A stretch of 64,000 nt of DNA from Streptococcus sp. HF-1907 (GCF_015594605.1 NZ_JADNQT010000002.1:124001-188000), one strand, 5' to 3'. Positions 38,682-48,632 are shown, numbered from the stretch's first letter. Numbers and translations: made by a program. The notes: generated by a model from the sequence alone, not told the origin.

Positions 38682-39761
38682 TTACAAATTCAATTGAAAG
38701 GCATCAATCATTTCAAGGAACTCATCAAATAGGTATGAAGCATCATGTGGACCAGGTGCTGCATCTGGGTGAAATTGAACTGAGAAAGCTGGATAATGAC
38801 GGTGACGAACACCTTCAACTGATTTATCATTGATTTCTTCATGAGTGACAATCAAGCTATTTGGCAAAGTTTCTCGGTCAACAGCGTAACCATGGTTCTG
38901 ACTGGTAAAGTCAATGCGTCCAGTCGCTATTTCACGAACAGCATGGTTAAAGCCACGGTGACCAAATTTCATTTTGTAAGTTGTTGCACCATTGGCAAGG
39001 CTAAATAATTGGTGTCCCATACAGATTCCGAAAATTGGAATTTTTCCTTGAACACCACGAATCATATCAAGTGCTTCAGGCACATCTTCTGGGTTCCCTG
39101 GACCATTTGATAACATAACACCGTCAGGATTCAAATTCAAAATCTCTTCCGCTGTTGTGTTGTAAGGAACGACAGTCACATTACACTCACGCTTTGAAAA
39201 TTCACGGAGAATAGAATGTTTAAGTCCAAAATCGACTAAAACAATATTCTTACCAATACCAGGTGCTGGGTAGGCTGTTTTTGTCGAAACTTGTTCGATA
39301 TTATTTGTTGGAAGCACTGTTGCACGAAGCTGGTCTTGGAGATGCTTCAATTCATCACCAGCGTCAGCCATTGTCGCTTTCATGGTGCCGTGCTGACGAA
39401 TGATTTTAGTCAAGGCACGTGTATCAACGCCAGAAATACCTGGGATGTTTTTAGCCTTTAAAAATTCATCTAGTGACATTTGATTACGCCAGTTACTAGC
39501 GCGACGCGCATTTTCAGCAACAACTACTCCCTTACAAGTTGGCGTGATTGATTCATAGTCATCACGGTTAATCCCGTAGTTTCCAACCAAAGGATAGGTA
39601 AAAGTTAAGATTTGACCATTATAAGATTGGTCAGTGATTGATTCTTGGTAACCAGTCATCCCTGTATTAAAGACGATTTCACCAGTTACATCAATGTCAG
39701 CACCAAAGGCCTGACCTTCAAAAATCGTACCATCTTCTAAAATTAATAAACGTTTTGTCAT
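38682..39761 (-). CDS. carA: carbamoyl-phosphate synthase small (glutaminase) subunit
   Basis: 359 residues. N-terminal CPSase small-chain domain ([20 protein letters not shown]) and a class I glutaminase domain with nucleophile Cys in GICMGHQLF and catalytic His/Glu region [15 protein letters not shown]. It supplies ammonia to CarB. It is 68 bp upstream of carB in the same operon. Confidence 0.96.
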   Translation of the reverse strand: MTKRLLILEDGTIFEGQAFGADIDVTGEIVFNTGMTGYQESITDQSYNGQILTFTYPLVGNYGINRDDYESITPTCKGVVVAENARRASNWRNQMSLDEFLKAKNIPGISGVDTRALTKIIRQHGTMKATMADAGDELKHLQDQLRATVLPTNNIEQVSTKTAYPAPGIGKNIVLVDFGLKHSILREFSKRECNVTVVPYNTTAEEILNLNPDGVMLSNGPGNPEDVPEALDMIRGVQGKIPIFGICMGHQLFSLANGATTYKMKFGHRGFNHAVREIATGRIDFTSQNHGYAVDRETLPNSLIVTHEEINDKSVEGVRHRHYPAFSVQFHPDAAPGPHDASYLFDEFLEMIDAFQLNL

Positions 39762-39824
39762 TGTAATCCTTTCGTAAACCCTCTCTGGAGTTCTTTAACG
39801 TGAACATGTTTGTTCGTGATTCAA

Positions 39825-40751
39825 CTAAGCTTTTCCATTTAGAATAGCCTCTAGAATAGCCATTCGGACAAAAACACCATTTTGCATTTGGGCAACAATT
39901 CGTGACTTGGGTGCTTCTACTAATTGGTCGGCAATTTCCACATCACGATTGACCGGTGCGGGGTGCATGATAATCGCAGAGCTTTTCAGCTTATTGTAGC
40001 GCTCTTGGTCGAGACCAAACTGCTCATGATAAGCTTCTTTTGAAAAACTCTTTTCACTGTGATGACGCTCATGTTGCACGCGCAAGAGCATCAAAACATC
40101 AACCTGATCAATGATGTCATCAATGGCAACATGATGACCATAGACATCGAAAGCTGAGTCATACCATTCTTCAGGTCCGGTGAAATACAGCTCCGCTCCC
40201 AATCGTTTTAAAATTTGCATATTGGATTTTGCCACACGTGAATGGGTGATGTCACCAGAAATGGCAATCTTCAAGCCATCAAAGCGACCAAATTCTTGAT
40301 AAATGGTCATCAAATCCAGCAAGGACTGGCTAGGGTGTTGACCAGAACCATCGCCCCCATTAACAATGGAGGTCTGAATAGTACGGCTATCAATCAATTC
40401 CTGATAGTACTCATCTTCTGAATGGCGAATAACACAAATATCAACTCCTAGAGCACTCATGGTTAAAATGGTATCATAGAGCGTCTCGCCTTTATTGACA
40501 GAACTTGTTTTAGCATCAAATTCAATGACATCTAAGCCCAATTTTTTCTCTGCTACCTCAAATGACTTGTGTGTCCGCGTTGACGATTCAAAAAAGAGAT
40601 TGGCTGCAAAGTATTGACGACTCAGTTGAAAATCAGCTGCGCCATTTTTGAAAGCAATCCCGCGTTTGATTATACCAAGGACATCTTCATTCGTAAGAGT
40701 TTCCATTGTCACTAGATGTTTTAGTGACACGACACCATCTGTAACTGTCAT
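39825..40751 (-). CDS. pyrB: aspartate carbamoyltransferase, catalytic chain
   Basis: 308 residues. Carbamoyl-phosphate motif [13 protein letters not shown], aspartate-side [11 protein letters not shown] and [13 protein letters not shown]. First committed step of pyrimidine synthesis. No regulatory pyrI is present, as usual in Firmicutes. Its start is 3 bases after the pyrP stop. Confidence 0.96.
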   Translation of the reverse strand: MTVTDGVVSLKHLVTMETLTNEDVLGIIKRGIAFKNGAADFQLSRQYFAANLFFESSTRTHKSFEVAEKKLGLDVIEFDAKTSSVNKGETLYDTILTMSALGVDICVIRHSEDEYYQELIDSRTIQTSIVNGGDGSGQHPSQSLLDLMTIYQEFGRFDGLKIAISGDITHSRVAKSNMQILKRLGAELYFTGPEEWYDSAFDVYGHHVAIDDIIDQVDVLMLLRVQHERHHSEKSFSKEAYHEQFGLDQERYNKLKSSAIIMHPAPVNRDVEIADQLVEAPKSRIVAQMQNGVFVRMAILEAILNGKA

Positions 40752-40754
40752 AAC

Positions 40755-42020
40755 TTAATCCTTTTCTGGAAGAATTTGATAAAGAATAATTCCTAGCAAT
40801 GTTGAGAAGGCAACGCTAGTAATTTGTAGACCACCGATTTGAAGCATCAAGCCGCCGATTCCTGAAACCAAAATGACACTGGCAATCAAAAGATTTTTCT
40901 TATTGTCAAAGTCGATTTTATTTTCAATCAAAATTTTCAAACCGCTAGAGGCGATAACACCGAAGAGGGCAATTGAAATCCCACCGATAACTGGTGTTGG
41001 AATGGATTGTAGCAAGGCTGAGACTTTTCCGATGAAACTCATGACCACTGCAATCACCGCTGCGCCAGCAATCACATAAACAGAATAGATTTTATTAAGA
41101 GCCATCACACCGATGTTTTCACCGTATGAGGTTACCGGAGGAGCTCCGAAGAACCCTGCGATAATTTGAGCAAGACCATCACCAGTCAAGGTGCGATCAA
41201 GTCCTGGGTCCTTAAAGTAATCACGGTTAGTCAAACTATTAAGCACCATGATGTGTCCGAAGTGTTCAGTCATGGTAACAAAGGCAATAGGAGCCATTGT
41301 CAAAATAGCACTTGGATAAAGTTTAAATTTATAATCAACAAAGAGAATATCAAAGTCTGGAACTTGGAACCAATGACTCTTAGCAAGAGTAGAAAAGTTA
41401 ACAATTTCTTGTCCAGTCACTAGACCAGTCACAACTGCAAAAATATAACCAACAATCAAGCCAAGAAGAATTGGAATTACCGCAACCATACCTTTACCGT
41501 ACATATTGAAAAGGACAACCGCAAAGAGCGTGACCAAACCAATCAAGAGGTAGGTAAAATTGTAAGTCCCATTTTTCAACATGACATCGTTAACAGCTGT
41601 CGTTGCAAGGCTGAGACCGATAACAATAATAATCGGACCAACAACCACAGGAGGTAAGACCTTATCAATCCAAGTATTCCCTGCAAACTTAACAATCAAA
41701 GCAACGATTAAGTAAACCAGCCCTCCAGCAATCGCCCCTTGAGCAACTGCTGCGATTCCATCTGACTTCATGAGCATCTGCATAGTTGCAATATAAGCAA
41801 AGCTAGAACCCATATAGGCTGGAATCTTGTATTTGGTCACTGTCAAGTGAGCCAAGGTTCCTAAACCCGATGAGAAGAGAGCGATGGCTGGGTTTATCCC
41901 AACTAGGATGGGAACAAGGACTGTTGACCCGAACATAGCAAAAAGGTGCTGGAATGATAGACCAAACAGCATGCCTGGTTTTGGCATATCATTAACATCA
42001 TATTTTACATTATTATCCAC
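40755..42020 (-). CDS. pyrP: uracil permease (NCS2 family)
   Basis: 421 residues, about 14 hydrophobic segments. NCS2 hallmarks: AYMGSSFAYIA in the N-terminal part, MTEHFGHIM with the substrate-region Glu, and the conserved GDGLAQIIAGFFGAPPVTSYGEN-type stretch. Imports uracil. It lies between pyrR and pyrB, so salvage uptake is controlled with biosynthesis. Confidence 0.95.
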   Translation of the reverse strand: MDNNVKYDVNDMPKPGMLFGLSFQHLFAMFGSTVLVPILVGINPAIALFSSGLGTLAHLTVTKYKIPAYMGSSFAYIATMQMLMKSDGIAAVAQGAIAGGLVYLIVALIVKFAGNTWIDKVLPPVVVGPIIIVIGLSLATTAVNDVMLKNGTYNFTYLLIGLVTLFAVVLFNMYGKGMVAVIPILLGLIVGYIFAVVTGLVTGQEIVNFSTLAKSHWFQVPDFDILFVDYKFKLYPSAILTMAPIAFVTMTEHFGHIMVLNSLTNRDYFKDPGLDRTLTGDGLAQIIAGFFGAPPVTSYGENIGVMALNKIYSVYVIAGAAVIAVVMSFIGKVSALLQSIPTPVIGGISIALFGVIASSGLKILIENKIDFDNKKNLLIASVILVSGIGGLMLQIGGLQITSVAFSTLLGIILYQILPEKD

Positions 42021-42041
42021 GACGTTTGTCTTTCTCCTATC

Positions 42042-42563
42042 CTAACTTGGGTCCACAATGATGACACGGTCTTGTCCATCATGTTCAGCAACTTCAACAA
42101 CGATTTCTTCAACGCTACTTGTTGGAATATTTTTACCAACATAATCTGCACGAATAGGAAGTTCACGGTGACCACGGTCAACGAGAACCGCAAGACTGAC
42201 ACGACCTGGACGACCAAGGCTGACCAAATTATCAATAGCAGCGCGAATAGTACGTCCTGTATAAAGCACATCATCAACCAGAATAATATCACGTCCATTG
42301 ATATCAACTGGCATGTCTGTCGTATCTTCTTCAACCTTAACATCGTCACGGAAAGGTTTTGTATCCAAAGCGCCAACTGGAATATCAAGTCCTTCTAGCT
42401 GTTTCAAACGTTCTTGAATACGTTTAGCAATATAAACACCGCGTGTTTTAATCCCTGCTAAAACAAGGTTATCAAGATTTTTATTACGCTCGATAATTTC
42501 ATAAGTGATACGCGTGATGGCACGTTTCATCGTAACATCATCAACGATTTCTTTTGTTTTCAT
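42042..42563 (-). CDS. pyrR: bifunctional PyrR attenuation regulator / uracil phosphoribosyltransferase
   Basis: 173 residues. PRPP loop [19 protein letters not shown]-terminal [17 protein letters not shown]. With UMP it binds a leader RNA hairpin and favours termination (established for Bacillus and lactic acid bacteria). The matching RNA element lies directly upstream at 42583-42690, so it controls its own operon. Confidence 0.96.
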   Translation of the reverse strand: MKTKEIVDDVTMKRAITRITYEIIERNKNLDNLVLAGIKTRGVYIAKRIQERLKQLEGLDIPVGALDTKPFRDDVKVEEDTTDMPVDINGRDIILVDDVLYTGRTIRAAIDNLVSLGRPGRVSLAVLVDRGHRELPIRADYVGKNIPTSSVEEIVVEVAEHDGQDRVIIVDPS

Positions 42564-42582
42564 AAAAGAACCTTTCTAAAAT

Positions 42583-42690
42583 ACAAAAAATCTCCTTGTT
42601 TACAAGGAGATTGCACAAAATATGGGTACAGTCCGACAACTGCACTCTTTCATCGGTCTCTCCTTGCCTGCCTCACGGGACAGTGTTAAA
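42583..42690 (-). promoter_or_regulatory. PyrR-controlled attenuator in the pyr leader
   Basis: The minus-strand leader contains GTCCCGTGAGGCAGGC (around 42682-42667), a good PyrR-binding loop. It ends with the terminator AATCTCCTTG-TAAA-CAAGGAGATT (42589-42612) plus Ts. GGCAAGGAGAG after the binding loop can pair with CTCCTTG of the terminator, forming the antiterminator. This is the classic PyrR switch. Confidence 0.88.
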
Positions 42691-42709
42691 GGATATATCT
42701 ACTTCACTT

Positions 42710-42737
42710 ATTATAACATACCGCCGTGAATTTTCAA
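42710..42737 (-). promoter_or_regulatory. promoter of the pyr operon
   Basis: TTGAAA (42737-42732), 16-bp spacer, extended -10 TGTTATAAT (TATAAT at 42715-42710), about 20 bases upstream of the PyrR-binding element. Confidence 0.75.
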
Positions 42738-42862
42738 GCACCCGCAGTATTTTTTTAAATCTATCTCATCCTCAAAGATTTGATGAAGAAGGTCCTTAAA
42801 CCAAGGCTGTGGTCAATGGACAAAACAGCGATGAGAAATCAATTTCCCACCAATAAAGTCAC

Positions 42863-43190
42863 CCCCACCGTGCAACGGATAGTTTCTCATCTGATAACTC
42901 CCTTCGCAGACTGCAAATGATAGACTCAACTCTGATAAAATCCCTCGCATGCTGAGAAAAATTACCCCAGCACAGACAATCTCTTTCGCAAGCTGCGAAA
43001 AAGATTTTCACCCTCGATGAAGTTTCTCGCACGCTGCGAAAGGATTTTTCCGATCGGATAGACTCCCTCGCAAACCGCCAATGCTGATTTCAAAGTTAAC
43101 CAAGTCTCTCGCAAGCTGCGAAGGGGGATTTCAACTATAAGGAGCTTCTTCGCAAGCTGCGAAAAGACTTAACTCCAGCTGGACATGAGA
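42863..43190. repeat. array B: short palindromes at exact 41-bp spacing
   Basis: The core TCGCAAGCTGCGAA (hairpin TTCGCA-AGC-TGCGAA) or variants starts at 42904, 42945, 42986, 43027, 43068, 43109 and 43150, every step exactly 41 bp. A degraded unit fits at 42863. A pyrimidine run (CTC or CTT) precedes each core. The other 26 or so bases differ between units, with only a loose GATTTC-like echo. No long frame crosses it, since 41 is not a multiple of 3. It lies between rluD and the pyr promoter. No T run follows the hairpins on either strand, so they are not terminators. 42738-42862 shows no gene. Confidence 0.88.
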
Positions 43191-43219
43191 AAAGGGAGAA
43201 CCCACCCCCTCTACTTGCT

Positions 43220-44116
43220 TTATTGCTGTTTTTGTCTTAGTTTTTCCAGTGTCTCTTGGAAAATAGCTGGCGCTTCAGCTGTAAAGATCATTGTCTCACC
43301 TGTTTTAGGATGGGTAAAACCAAGGGTTTGGGCATGGAGAAATTGACCATGGCCTTTTAAGGTCTTACGAGGTCCATAGAGAGGATCGCCAGCAACAGGA
43401 TGTCCGATGTAGGCCATATGAACACGAATCTGATGGGTGCGCCCTGTCTCCAAAGTCAATTCAACCAAGCTGTAATCTCCAAGACGTTCCAAAACTTGGA
43501 ATCGTGTTACAGCAGGTTTGCCCTTGGCAGTGACCGCTTGCTTTTTACGGTCCTTTTCAGAACGACCAATCGGCGCTTCAATCATGCCACGGTCATTTGG
43601 CAGATTGCCATGAACAATGGCAATATACTTGCGAAGCGATTTTTTATCTTTTAATTCTTCTGCCAAAGCCTGGTGGGCTTGGTCATTTTTGGCAACCATC
43701 AAAAGTCCAGATGTATCCTTGTCGATACGGTGTACAATTCCGGGACGCACAACTCCGTTGATAGACGACAAGTTCTTGACATGGTACATAAGTGCATTAA
43801 CCAAGGTTCCAGAAGCGTGACCTGCAGATGGATGGACGACCATGCCTTGGGGTTTATTGACCACCGCAACAACATCATCTTCATAGACAATCTCCAAAGG
43901 GATATCTTCTGCTTGATAATCTAGGATTTCTTCTTGGGGGACTTCATAAGTGATGACATCCCCTTCCTGAACGGTGTATTTAGCTTTCTTTGCTTGTCCA
44001 TTGACTAGGACAGCACCTTTTTTGATTTCCTCATTGGCTTGGCTACGCGACAGCTCGGTCAAATCTGCCATAGCCTTGTCAAGGCGCGCGCCAGCCTCAT
44101 TTACAATAACTTCCAT
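43220..44116 (-). CDS. rluD: RluD-family 23S rRNA pseudouridine synthase
   Basis: 298 residues. N-terminal S4 RNA-binding domain (RLDKAMADLTELSRSQA, GAVLVNGQ) and catalytic domain with HRIDKDTSGLLMVAK, where the Asp is catalytic, and LETGRTHQIRVH. It probably modifies 23S rRNA; the exact uridines are not known from sequence. It follows lspA by 1 bp. Confidence 0.92.
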   Translation of the reverse strand: MEVIVNEAGARLDKAMADLTELSRSQANEEIKKGAVLVNGQAKKAKYTVQEGDVITYEVPQEEILDYQAEDIPLEIVYEDDVVAVVNKPQGMVVHPSAGHASGTLVNALMYHVKNLSSINGVVRPGIVHRIDKDTSGLLMVAKNDQAHQALAEELKDKKSLRKYIAIVHGNLPNDRGMIEAPIGRSEKDRKKQAVTAKGKPAVTRFQVLERLGDYSLVELTLETGRTHQIRVHMAYIGHPVAGDPLYGPRKTLKGHGQFLHAQTLGFTHPKTGETMIFTAEAPAIFQETLEKLRQKQQ

Positions 44117-44117
44117 T

Positions 44118-44564
44118 TTACTCCTCTCGCCATAGAGCAGTCATCAAGAGGACCACTCCGACTGTTAAATAAGAATCTGCCACGTTAAAAATGGCAAAAT
44201 TCACAAAATCTAGATGAACCATATCGACAACATAACCTTGCATCATACGGTCAATGAAGTTTCCGAGTCCGCCAGCAATAATCAAAGTCAAGCCACTCAC
44301 GAGCCAGAAACTCCCCTTGATGTTCTTCACCATATAATAGATAGCAGCCCCAACGACAACCACCGTAATGATGGCAAATAGCCACTGCTGGTTTTGGAGA
44401 CTTGAAAAAGCTGCGCCATTATTTTGAAGGTAGGTCAGACTAACTATGCCAGGGATGACTGATTTCACCTCACCCAAGGTGATATGAGACACAATCCAGT
44501 GTTTGGATAGTTGGTCCAGAACAATCAAGCCCAAGGTGATGATTGGAATTAGTACTTTTCTCAT
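44118..44564 (-). CDS. lspA: lipoprotein signal peptidase II
   Basis: 148 residues with four TM helices. Motifs: [25 protein letters not shown] and [11 protein letters not shown], the last two carrying the catalytic Asp pair. It cleaves prolipoprotein signal peptides at the membrane. Overlaps the LysR-type gene by 4 bp and is followed by rluD, a conserved trio in streptococci. Confidence 0.95.
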   Translation of the reverse strand: MRKVLIPIITLGLIVLDQLSKHWIVSHITLGEVKSVIPGIVSLTYLQNNGAAFSSLQNQQWLFAIITVVVVGAAIYYMVKNIKGSFWLVSGLTLIIAGGLGNFIDRMMQGYVVDMVHLDFVNFAIFNVADSYLTVGVVLLMTALWREE

Positions 44565-45478
44565 TTGATCTCCTTAGGACTGAATTTTGCAAAGTAATCC
44601 TTCATGACGGCTACGAATTTCAGAGCGCAAGCTGATAAATTACGGTCACGTCGTTTGACATAAATCATTTTATTATCTAAATTATCTTCTAGCGGAATGA
44701 CTGTGATGCCATTAACGCTTCGGCTATCTAAGAAACCTGACCCCGTTGCGTAGGCATTGGTTCGCTCTAAAATACCGTTCAAGGTTGCGCGGTCAGTCAC
44801 ATTAAAGGTTGCTGCACTATCTGTCGTGTCCATGAAATTCTCAGAGTAATAGAGGTACTCATCCTTTTCCTGGGTAAAACGTACGGTCGGAAGCGCAAGA
44901 ATATCTTCAGCCACAAGACTCTCCTTATCTGCCAAAGGATGCTGCTTACCAAGATAAATGTGTGTCTGGAAGGGAATTAACTCAACGAACTCCAAACCAA
45001 GTTTGTCCATCCGTTGCAAGAGCCCCTTACGATTCTGATTGTTGATGTAAATGATACCAATCTCACTATCACCCTGGGCAACCTCGTCCAAAATTTGGAT
45101 AGTCGTTGATTCAAAGACTCTGATATCACGATATTCACTGTGAGTATTTACAAACTGCGTCACCAAGGGAGGAAGAAAATCATAGTGCTGGCTTGCGATT
45201 GAAAATTCCGTCTCGTCACCATTGCTTTGGGAGAATTGCTTTTCAAAGGAATCAAAACTTTTAACAACCTCCAAAGCTTTTTCATAAAAGGTCAGTCCGT
45301 GACTGGTCAAAACAGCTCCCGTTGTCGTTCTTGTAAAAACTTGAAAACCTAATTCAGCCTCCAAATCACGAACAGCTACCGAAAGACTAGGTTGACTAAC
45401 AAATAATTTAGCAGCTGCTTCACGAAAAGTACCGCTATTGGCAATGGCTACAACATAGCGTAATTGTTGAATGTTCAT
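44561..45478 (-). CDS. LysR-family transcriptional regulator
   Basis: 305 residues. N-terminal helix-turn-helix ([23 protein letters not shown]) and a C-terminal effector domain. It is the first gene of the lysR-lspA-rluD transcript. Its effector is unknown; related streptococcal regulators control sulfur amino acid genes, but nothing here proves it. An extended -10 (TGTTATAAT) lies upstream near 45520. Confidence 0.88.
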   Translation of the reverse strand: MNIQQLRYVVAIANSGTFREAAAKLFVSQPSLSVAVRDLEAELGFQVFTRTTTGAVLTSHGLTFYEKALEVVKSFDSFEKQFSQSNGDETEFSIASQHYDFLPPLVTQFVNTHSEYRDIRVFESTTIQILDEVAQGDSEIGIIYINNQNRKGLLQRMDKLGLEFVELIPFQTHIYLGKQHPLADKESLVAEDILALPTVRFTQEKDEYLYYSENFMDTTDSAATFNVTDRATLNGILERTNAYATGSGFLDSRSVNGITVIPLEDNLDNKMIYVKRRDRNLSACALKFVAVMKDYFAKFSPKEIK

Positions 45479-45582
45479 CTTCTACTCTCAACCTCTTTCC
45501 TCGACTCGTTATTACATTATAACAAAAAAGAAGAGGGAAAGAAAACAGCAAGAGCCATCTCTGATTCTATCCCTCTTAATGA

Positions 45583-46156
45583 CTATTTTTCAATAGACTC
45601 TGCTTTTTTAGAAAAGCAATGTCCTAAAAGGATACCGATCAAAGCAGATCCCAAAAGCAAAGAAAAGAAGTTGAACACCGTTTTCCAATCACTTGCTAGC
45701 ATGACCTTATTGACATAGGCTAATGATTTCCCACGCGCTAACAGAGCTTCTCTATAAGCAACAGGAGTTAACCACATAAAAATAATCGGTCCCGATGTCG
45801 TCAATGAAAAAATCAAGAATGATAGACTATTCAGCAGCGAATTCTTGTATTTTCCTAAAAGAGCAACACTGTCTGCTAAAATCCCGCAAACGATGTAGGT
45901 CAACGGCGCTCCCCAGAAATGACGACTTCCTAAAAAGAAAAGTGAAACTAGTATCGCTACCAAACCGTTTTTCTTTAAGCATCCATCGATAGTAGACTAT
46001 CCCTGAAAAGATAGCTGAAAAAGCTGGCGCATAAAACATGTTTCCTTGCTTATCAAATAAAGCATTTAATAAAACTCCCAGCCCCAAGCACAAAAAATAA
46101 GCCAAAGCCTGTAACAACAATTTTTCACAAATATTTTCTGATGACTTTTCACACAA
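45583..46156 (-). pseudogene. frameshifted Trep_Strep/MptD-like membrane protein (ECF S-component type)
   Basis: The N-terminal frame from 46156 gives KLLLQALAYFLCLGLGVLLN and FYAPAFSAIFSGIVYYRWML, then goes out of frame near 45980. The second frame continues LVAILVSLFFLGSRHFWGAP and PIIFMWLTPVAYREALLARG to a stop at 45583. Dropping one A in AAAGAAAAACGG joins them to about 190 residues with six helices, like Trep_Strep membrane proteins. Pseudogene, or switch at a short A run. Substrate unknown. Confidence 0.7.
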
Positions 46157-46176
46157 AACTCCTAAATGATTTTTCC

Positions 46177-46206
46177 AAAAAAGAAGCTGGGCTTACGCTC
46201 AGCTTC
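46177..46206 (-). terminator. terminator of the rplU-prp-rpmA operon
   Basis: GAAGCTGGGC (46183-46192) and GCTCAGCTTC (46197-46206) form a 10-bp stem with one mismatch around TTAC, followed by six Ts on the minus strand. Confidence 0.85.
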
Positions 46207-46275
46207 TCAGTGATATTATTGGCTCTCTCTAGATGTTAGTGATAAGTCACCCACTACAGTTGATAATGAGCCATA

Positions 46276-46569
46276 TTATTTAGCGATAGGGTAAACAGAA
46301 ACTTGTTTTTTATCGCGTCCTTTACGTTCGAAACGTACAACACCTTCAACTTTAGCGAAAAGTGTATCATCTCCACCACGACCTACGTTTACACCTGGGT
46401 AGATGTGTGTACCACGTTGACGGTAAAGAATTGATCCACCTGAAACAGTTTGTCCATCAGCTGCTTTAGCTCCAAGACGTTTAGCTTGTGAATCACGTCC
46501 GTTTGATGTAGAACCTCCACCTTTTTTGTGGGCGAAAAGTTGCAAGTTAGCAAGATTCATTTTTAACAT
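46276..46569 (-). CDS. rpmA: 50S ribosomal protein L27 with cleavable N-terminus
   Basis: 97 residues. The N-terminus carries [24 protein letters not shown] followed by AHKKG is the Firmicute pro-sequence that the protease Prp removes so that L27 can reach the peptidyl-transferase centre (established in Staphylococcus). The prp gene is directly upstream. A second ATG three codons in would leave the cleavage motif intact. Confidence 0.96.
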   Translation of the reverse strand: MLKMNLANLQLFAHKKGGGSTSNGRDSQAKRLGAKAADGQTVSGGSILYRQRGTHIYPGVNVGRGGDDTLFAKVEGVVRFERKGRDKKQVSVYPIAK

Positions 46570-46590
46570 AATGATGTGTCCTCTCTTAAA

Positions 46591-46929
46591 TTAATGGGTC
46601 TTAACTATCGTTTCAACAAATTCAGATGAATCTGTCGCAAGATTAGTTAAGCCAAGAAGATAGGATTCAAATAATAATTGAACGTTATCTTCTTCATGTT
46701 GTGGCAATGAAGATAAATCAATCTTCATATATCCACCTTCAACGTCATTGATAATCAACTGCGCTTGGCAATCAGCTAGTGCTTCCAAAGAATTAACAAA
46801 ATTAATGGAAAGTGTGCTAACCGCTGCACAAATCACATCAAAGCCATACTCGCCACTACCAGCATGACCGCTGATTTCAGCACTATCAAGATAGCCTGAT
46901 TGGTTGCGAGTAAAAACTGCTTTAATCAT
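46591..46929 (-). CDS. prp: ribosomal-processing cysteine protease Prp
   Basis: 112 residues of the YsxB/Prp family. GHAGSGEYGFDVICAAVS supplies the catalytic His and Cys; ends near VEGGYMKIDL and a helical tail. It removes the N-terminal segment of L27. It sits between rplU and rpmA, the conserved Firmicute order. Confidence 0.93.
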   Translation of the reverse strand: MIKAVFTRNQSGYLDSAEISGHAGSGEYGFDVICAAVSTLSINFVNSLEALADCQAQLIINDVEGGYMKIDLSSLPQHEEDNVQLLFESYLLGLTNLATDSSEFVETIVKTH

Positions 46930-46941
46930 GCAATCTTAAAA

Positions 46942-47256
46942 TTAAGCGTTGATTGCGTTGATAACAACTTTTGTATAAGGTTGACGATGACCTTGTTTAC
47001 GGTGGCTACCTTTTTTAGGTTTGTATTTGTATGATACAACTTTCTTTTGTTTTCCTTGTTTTTCAACAGTACCAACAACAGTAGCCCCTTCAACAACTGG
47101 AGTACCAACTTTAGTTGTTTCACCACCAACAAGAACAACTTCGTTAAAAGTTACTTCTGCTCCTGCTTCAACGTCAAGTTTTTCAACGTAGATTGCTTGT
47201 CCTACTTCAACTTTAACTTGTTTACCACCAGTTTTGATGATTGCGTATGTGCTCAT
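46942..47256 (-). CDS. rplU: 50S ribosomal protein L21
   Basis: 104 residues. [20 protein letters not shown] start and C-terminal [20 protein letters not shown] are diagnostic. The ATG at 47256 follows AGGAGGTGC; a longer upstream frame is untranslated leader. First gene of rplU-prp-rpmA, behind an L21-type leader. Confidence 0.97.
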   Translation of the reverse strand: MSTYAIIKTGGKQVKVEVGQAIYVEKLDVEAGAEVTFNEVVLVGGETTKVGTPVVEGATVVGTVEKQGKQKKVVSYKYKPKKGSHRKQGHRQPYTKVVINAINA

Positions 47257-47264
47257 GATGCACC

Positions 47265-47420
47265 TCCTATTTATTTTTTGTTCTGAGGTTTCCCTCTGTG
47301 AAGACTCGCCTTGCATCGTGAGTACGAAACTACTTAGTAACGATGGTCGTGCGGTTGCACAGGACGTGCATTTAGTCAACGTCATGATTTTACCACAGTC
47401 TCTTTTTGAATGCAAGAGAT
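47265..47420 (-). ncRNA. ribosomal protein L21 leader (autoregulatory RNA)
   Basis: About 150 bases without a gene precede rplU. The minus-strand RNA has stems such as GCACGTCCTGTGC and several inverted blocks, in the position of the Firmicute L21 leader (Rfam family). L21 is thought to bind it and repress the operon. The call rests on position and hairpin content; alignment to the family model would confirm it. Confidence 0.55.
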
Positions 47421-47433
47421 AACTTTTAATTTT

Positions 47434-48618
47434 TTACCATTTCAAATTAACCAAATCATTAGTTTCTTTGTAGGCAGTGTCAACTTTTTCTTGCATGGTT
47501 TGGTCAATACGATCACGATAACGACCACCTTTAATGAAATCTTCCAAAACTAATGTTTTATAATTGTAAGCCTCATAGCCTTCTGAAACTAGACGACCTG
47601 CATCCTGTGCCCAAACCATAGTTGGATGCGCTTTGACCGTCTTAATTTTGGTCTTGCTACCTGTCTTTTCAAAATTGACTTCCATCAAGAGACCACGTTC
47701 AGTCCAAATATCATCAACTGTCTCCAAGCGTTGATTAGAAATGAAGTTACCCATTGAATAGATGATAAATTTCTTTTCGCCATCTTTTTTGACAACTTCT
47801 GCTGGTTCGATAACATGGGGGTGTCCTCCAAAGACAACATCTGCTCCCCATTTAATCATCTTATGGTAAAGCGTTTTTTGTTCCGCTGTAGGTTCTTTTT
47901 GGTACTCAACTCCCATTTGTGGCATAACAATTGTGACATCAGCGACTTGTTCTGCTTTCTTAAGGTCAGCTTTAATTTTGGTTTCATTCAAATCAGACAT
48001 ATGATTGGCATAATCTTCTTTGCTCAAGTTAGCTTCCATGCCGTTATAGCCATAAGAATAGCCTAAAATCGCAATTTTAATACCGTTTATATTTTTAACT
48101 AAAATCTTGTTCGTTGACCGTTTATCGGTGTAAATACCTATAGTGTCAATCCCTAGCTTGTTAAAGGTTTGAACAGTATTGATGGCACCGCTTAGCTGAG
48201 AATCTAAAATATGATTGTGCGCCAAGTCAGCCACATCGTAGCCTGTATCTTTCATAGCGTCAGCAATGCTACTTGGAGCATTAAAAAGAGGATAACCTGC
48301 TAATGGATACTCGGAACTGATGGTGCCTTCGTAATCGCCGATAGCCAAATCAGCACCAGAAATCCAATCCTTTACGTACTCAAAGTAGGGTTTGAAATCA
48401 TAAGTACCATCGCTCTGACGGGCGCTCATATAAAGAATATCGTGAATTAAAATATCACCGTTTGCCACCACACGCGCTGTCGTCGTTTTGGTAACATCTG
48501 TCTTGACCTTAGAGGCCCCTTGGTTGAGGTCAATATAAGCACCTGCTAGAAACATGAGCAAAAGTGCTAATAAACTAACAATGGTTATCTTTTTATAAGC
48601 TAAACTTTTCATTTTCAT
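47434..48618 (-). CDS. CapA-family protein (poly-gamma-glutamate synthesis-like)
   Basis: 394 residues. N-terminal membrane anchor (KITIVSLLALLLMFLAGAYI), then an extracellular CapA metallophosphatase-like domain: GDILIHDILY, GDYEGTISS, LAHNHILD, FGGHPHVIEP and YSMGNFISN. In Bacillus CapA is part of PGA capsule export, but no capBC genes are here, so its role is unknown. An alternative ATG two codons in (48612) has better ribosome-site spacing. An insertion sequence ends 45 bp upstream. Confidence 0.88.
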   Translation of the reverse strand: MKMKSLAYKKITIVSLLALLLMFLAGAYIDLNQGASKVKTDVTKTTTARVVANGDILIHDILYMSARQSDGTYDFKPYFEYVKDWISGADLAIGDYEGTISSEYPLAGYPLFNAPSSIADAMKDTGYDVADLAHNHILDSQLSGAINTVQTFNKLGIDTIGIYTDKRSTNKILVKNINGIKIAILGYSYGYNGMEANLSKEDYANHMSDLNETKIKADLKKAEQVADVTIVMPQMGVEYQKEPTAEQKTLYHKMIKWGADVVFGGHPHVIEPAEVVKKDGEKKFIIYSMGNFISNQRLETVDDIWTERGLLMEVNFEKTGSKTKIKTVKAHPTMVWAQDAGRLVSEGYEAYNYKTLVLEDFIKGGRYRDRIDQTMQEKVDTAYKETNDLVNLKW

Positions 48619-48632
48619 CTCTCCTTTTTACC

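Noticed and set aside
42863..43190. Possible CRISPR array
   Set aside because: The conserved core is only about 14 bases, the pitch is 41 bp, the intervening parts share weak similarity and no cas genes are in the window.
47259..47415. N-terminal extension of L21 to an upstream start
   Set aside because: The extra residues ([11 protein letters not shown] and onward) have no L21 homology and the region is the structured leader; the ATG at 47256 has the strong ribosome site.
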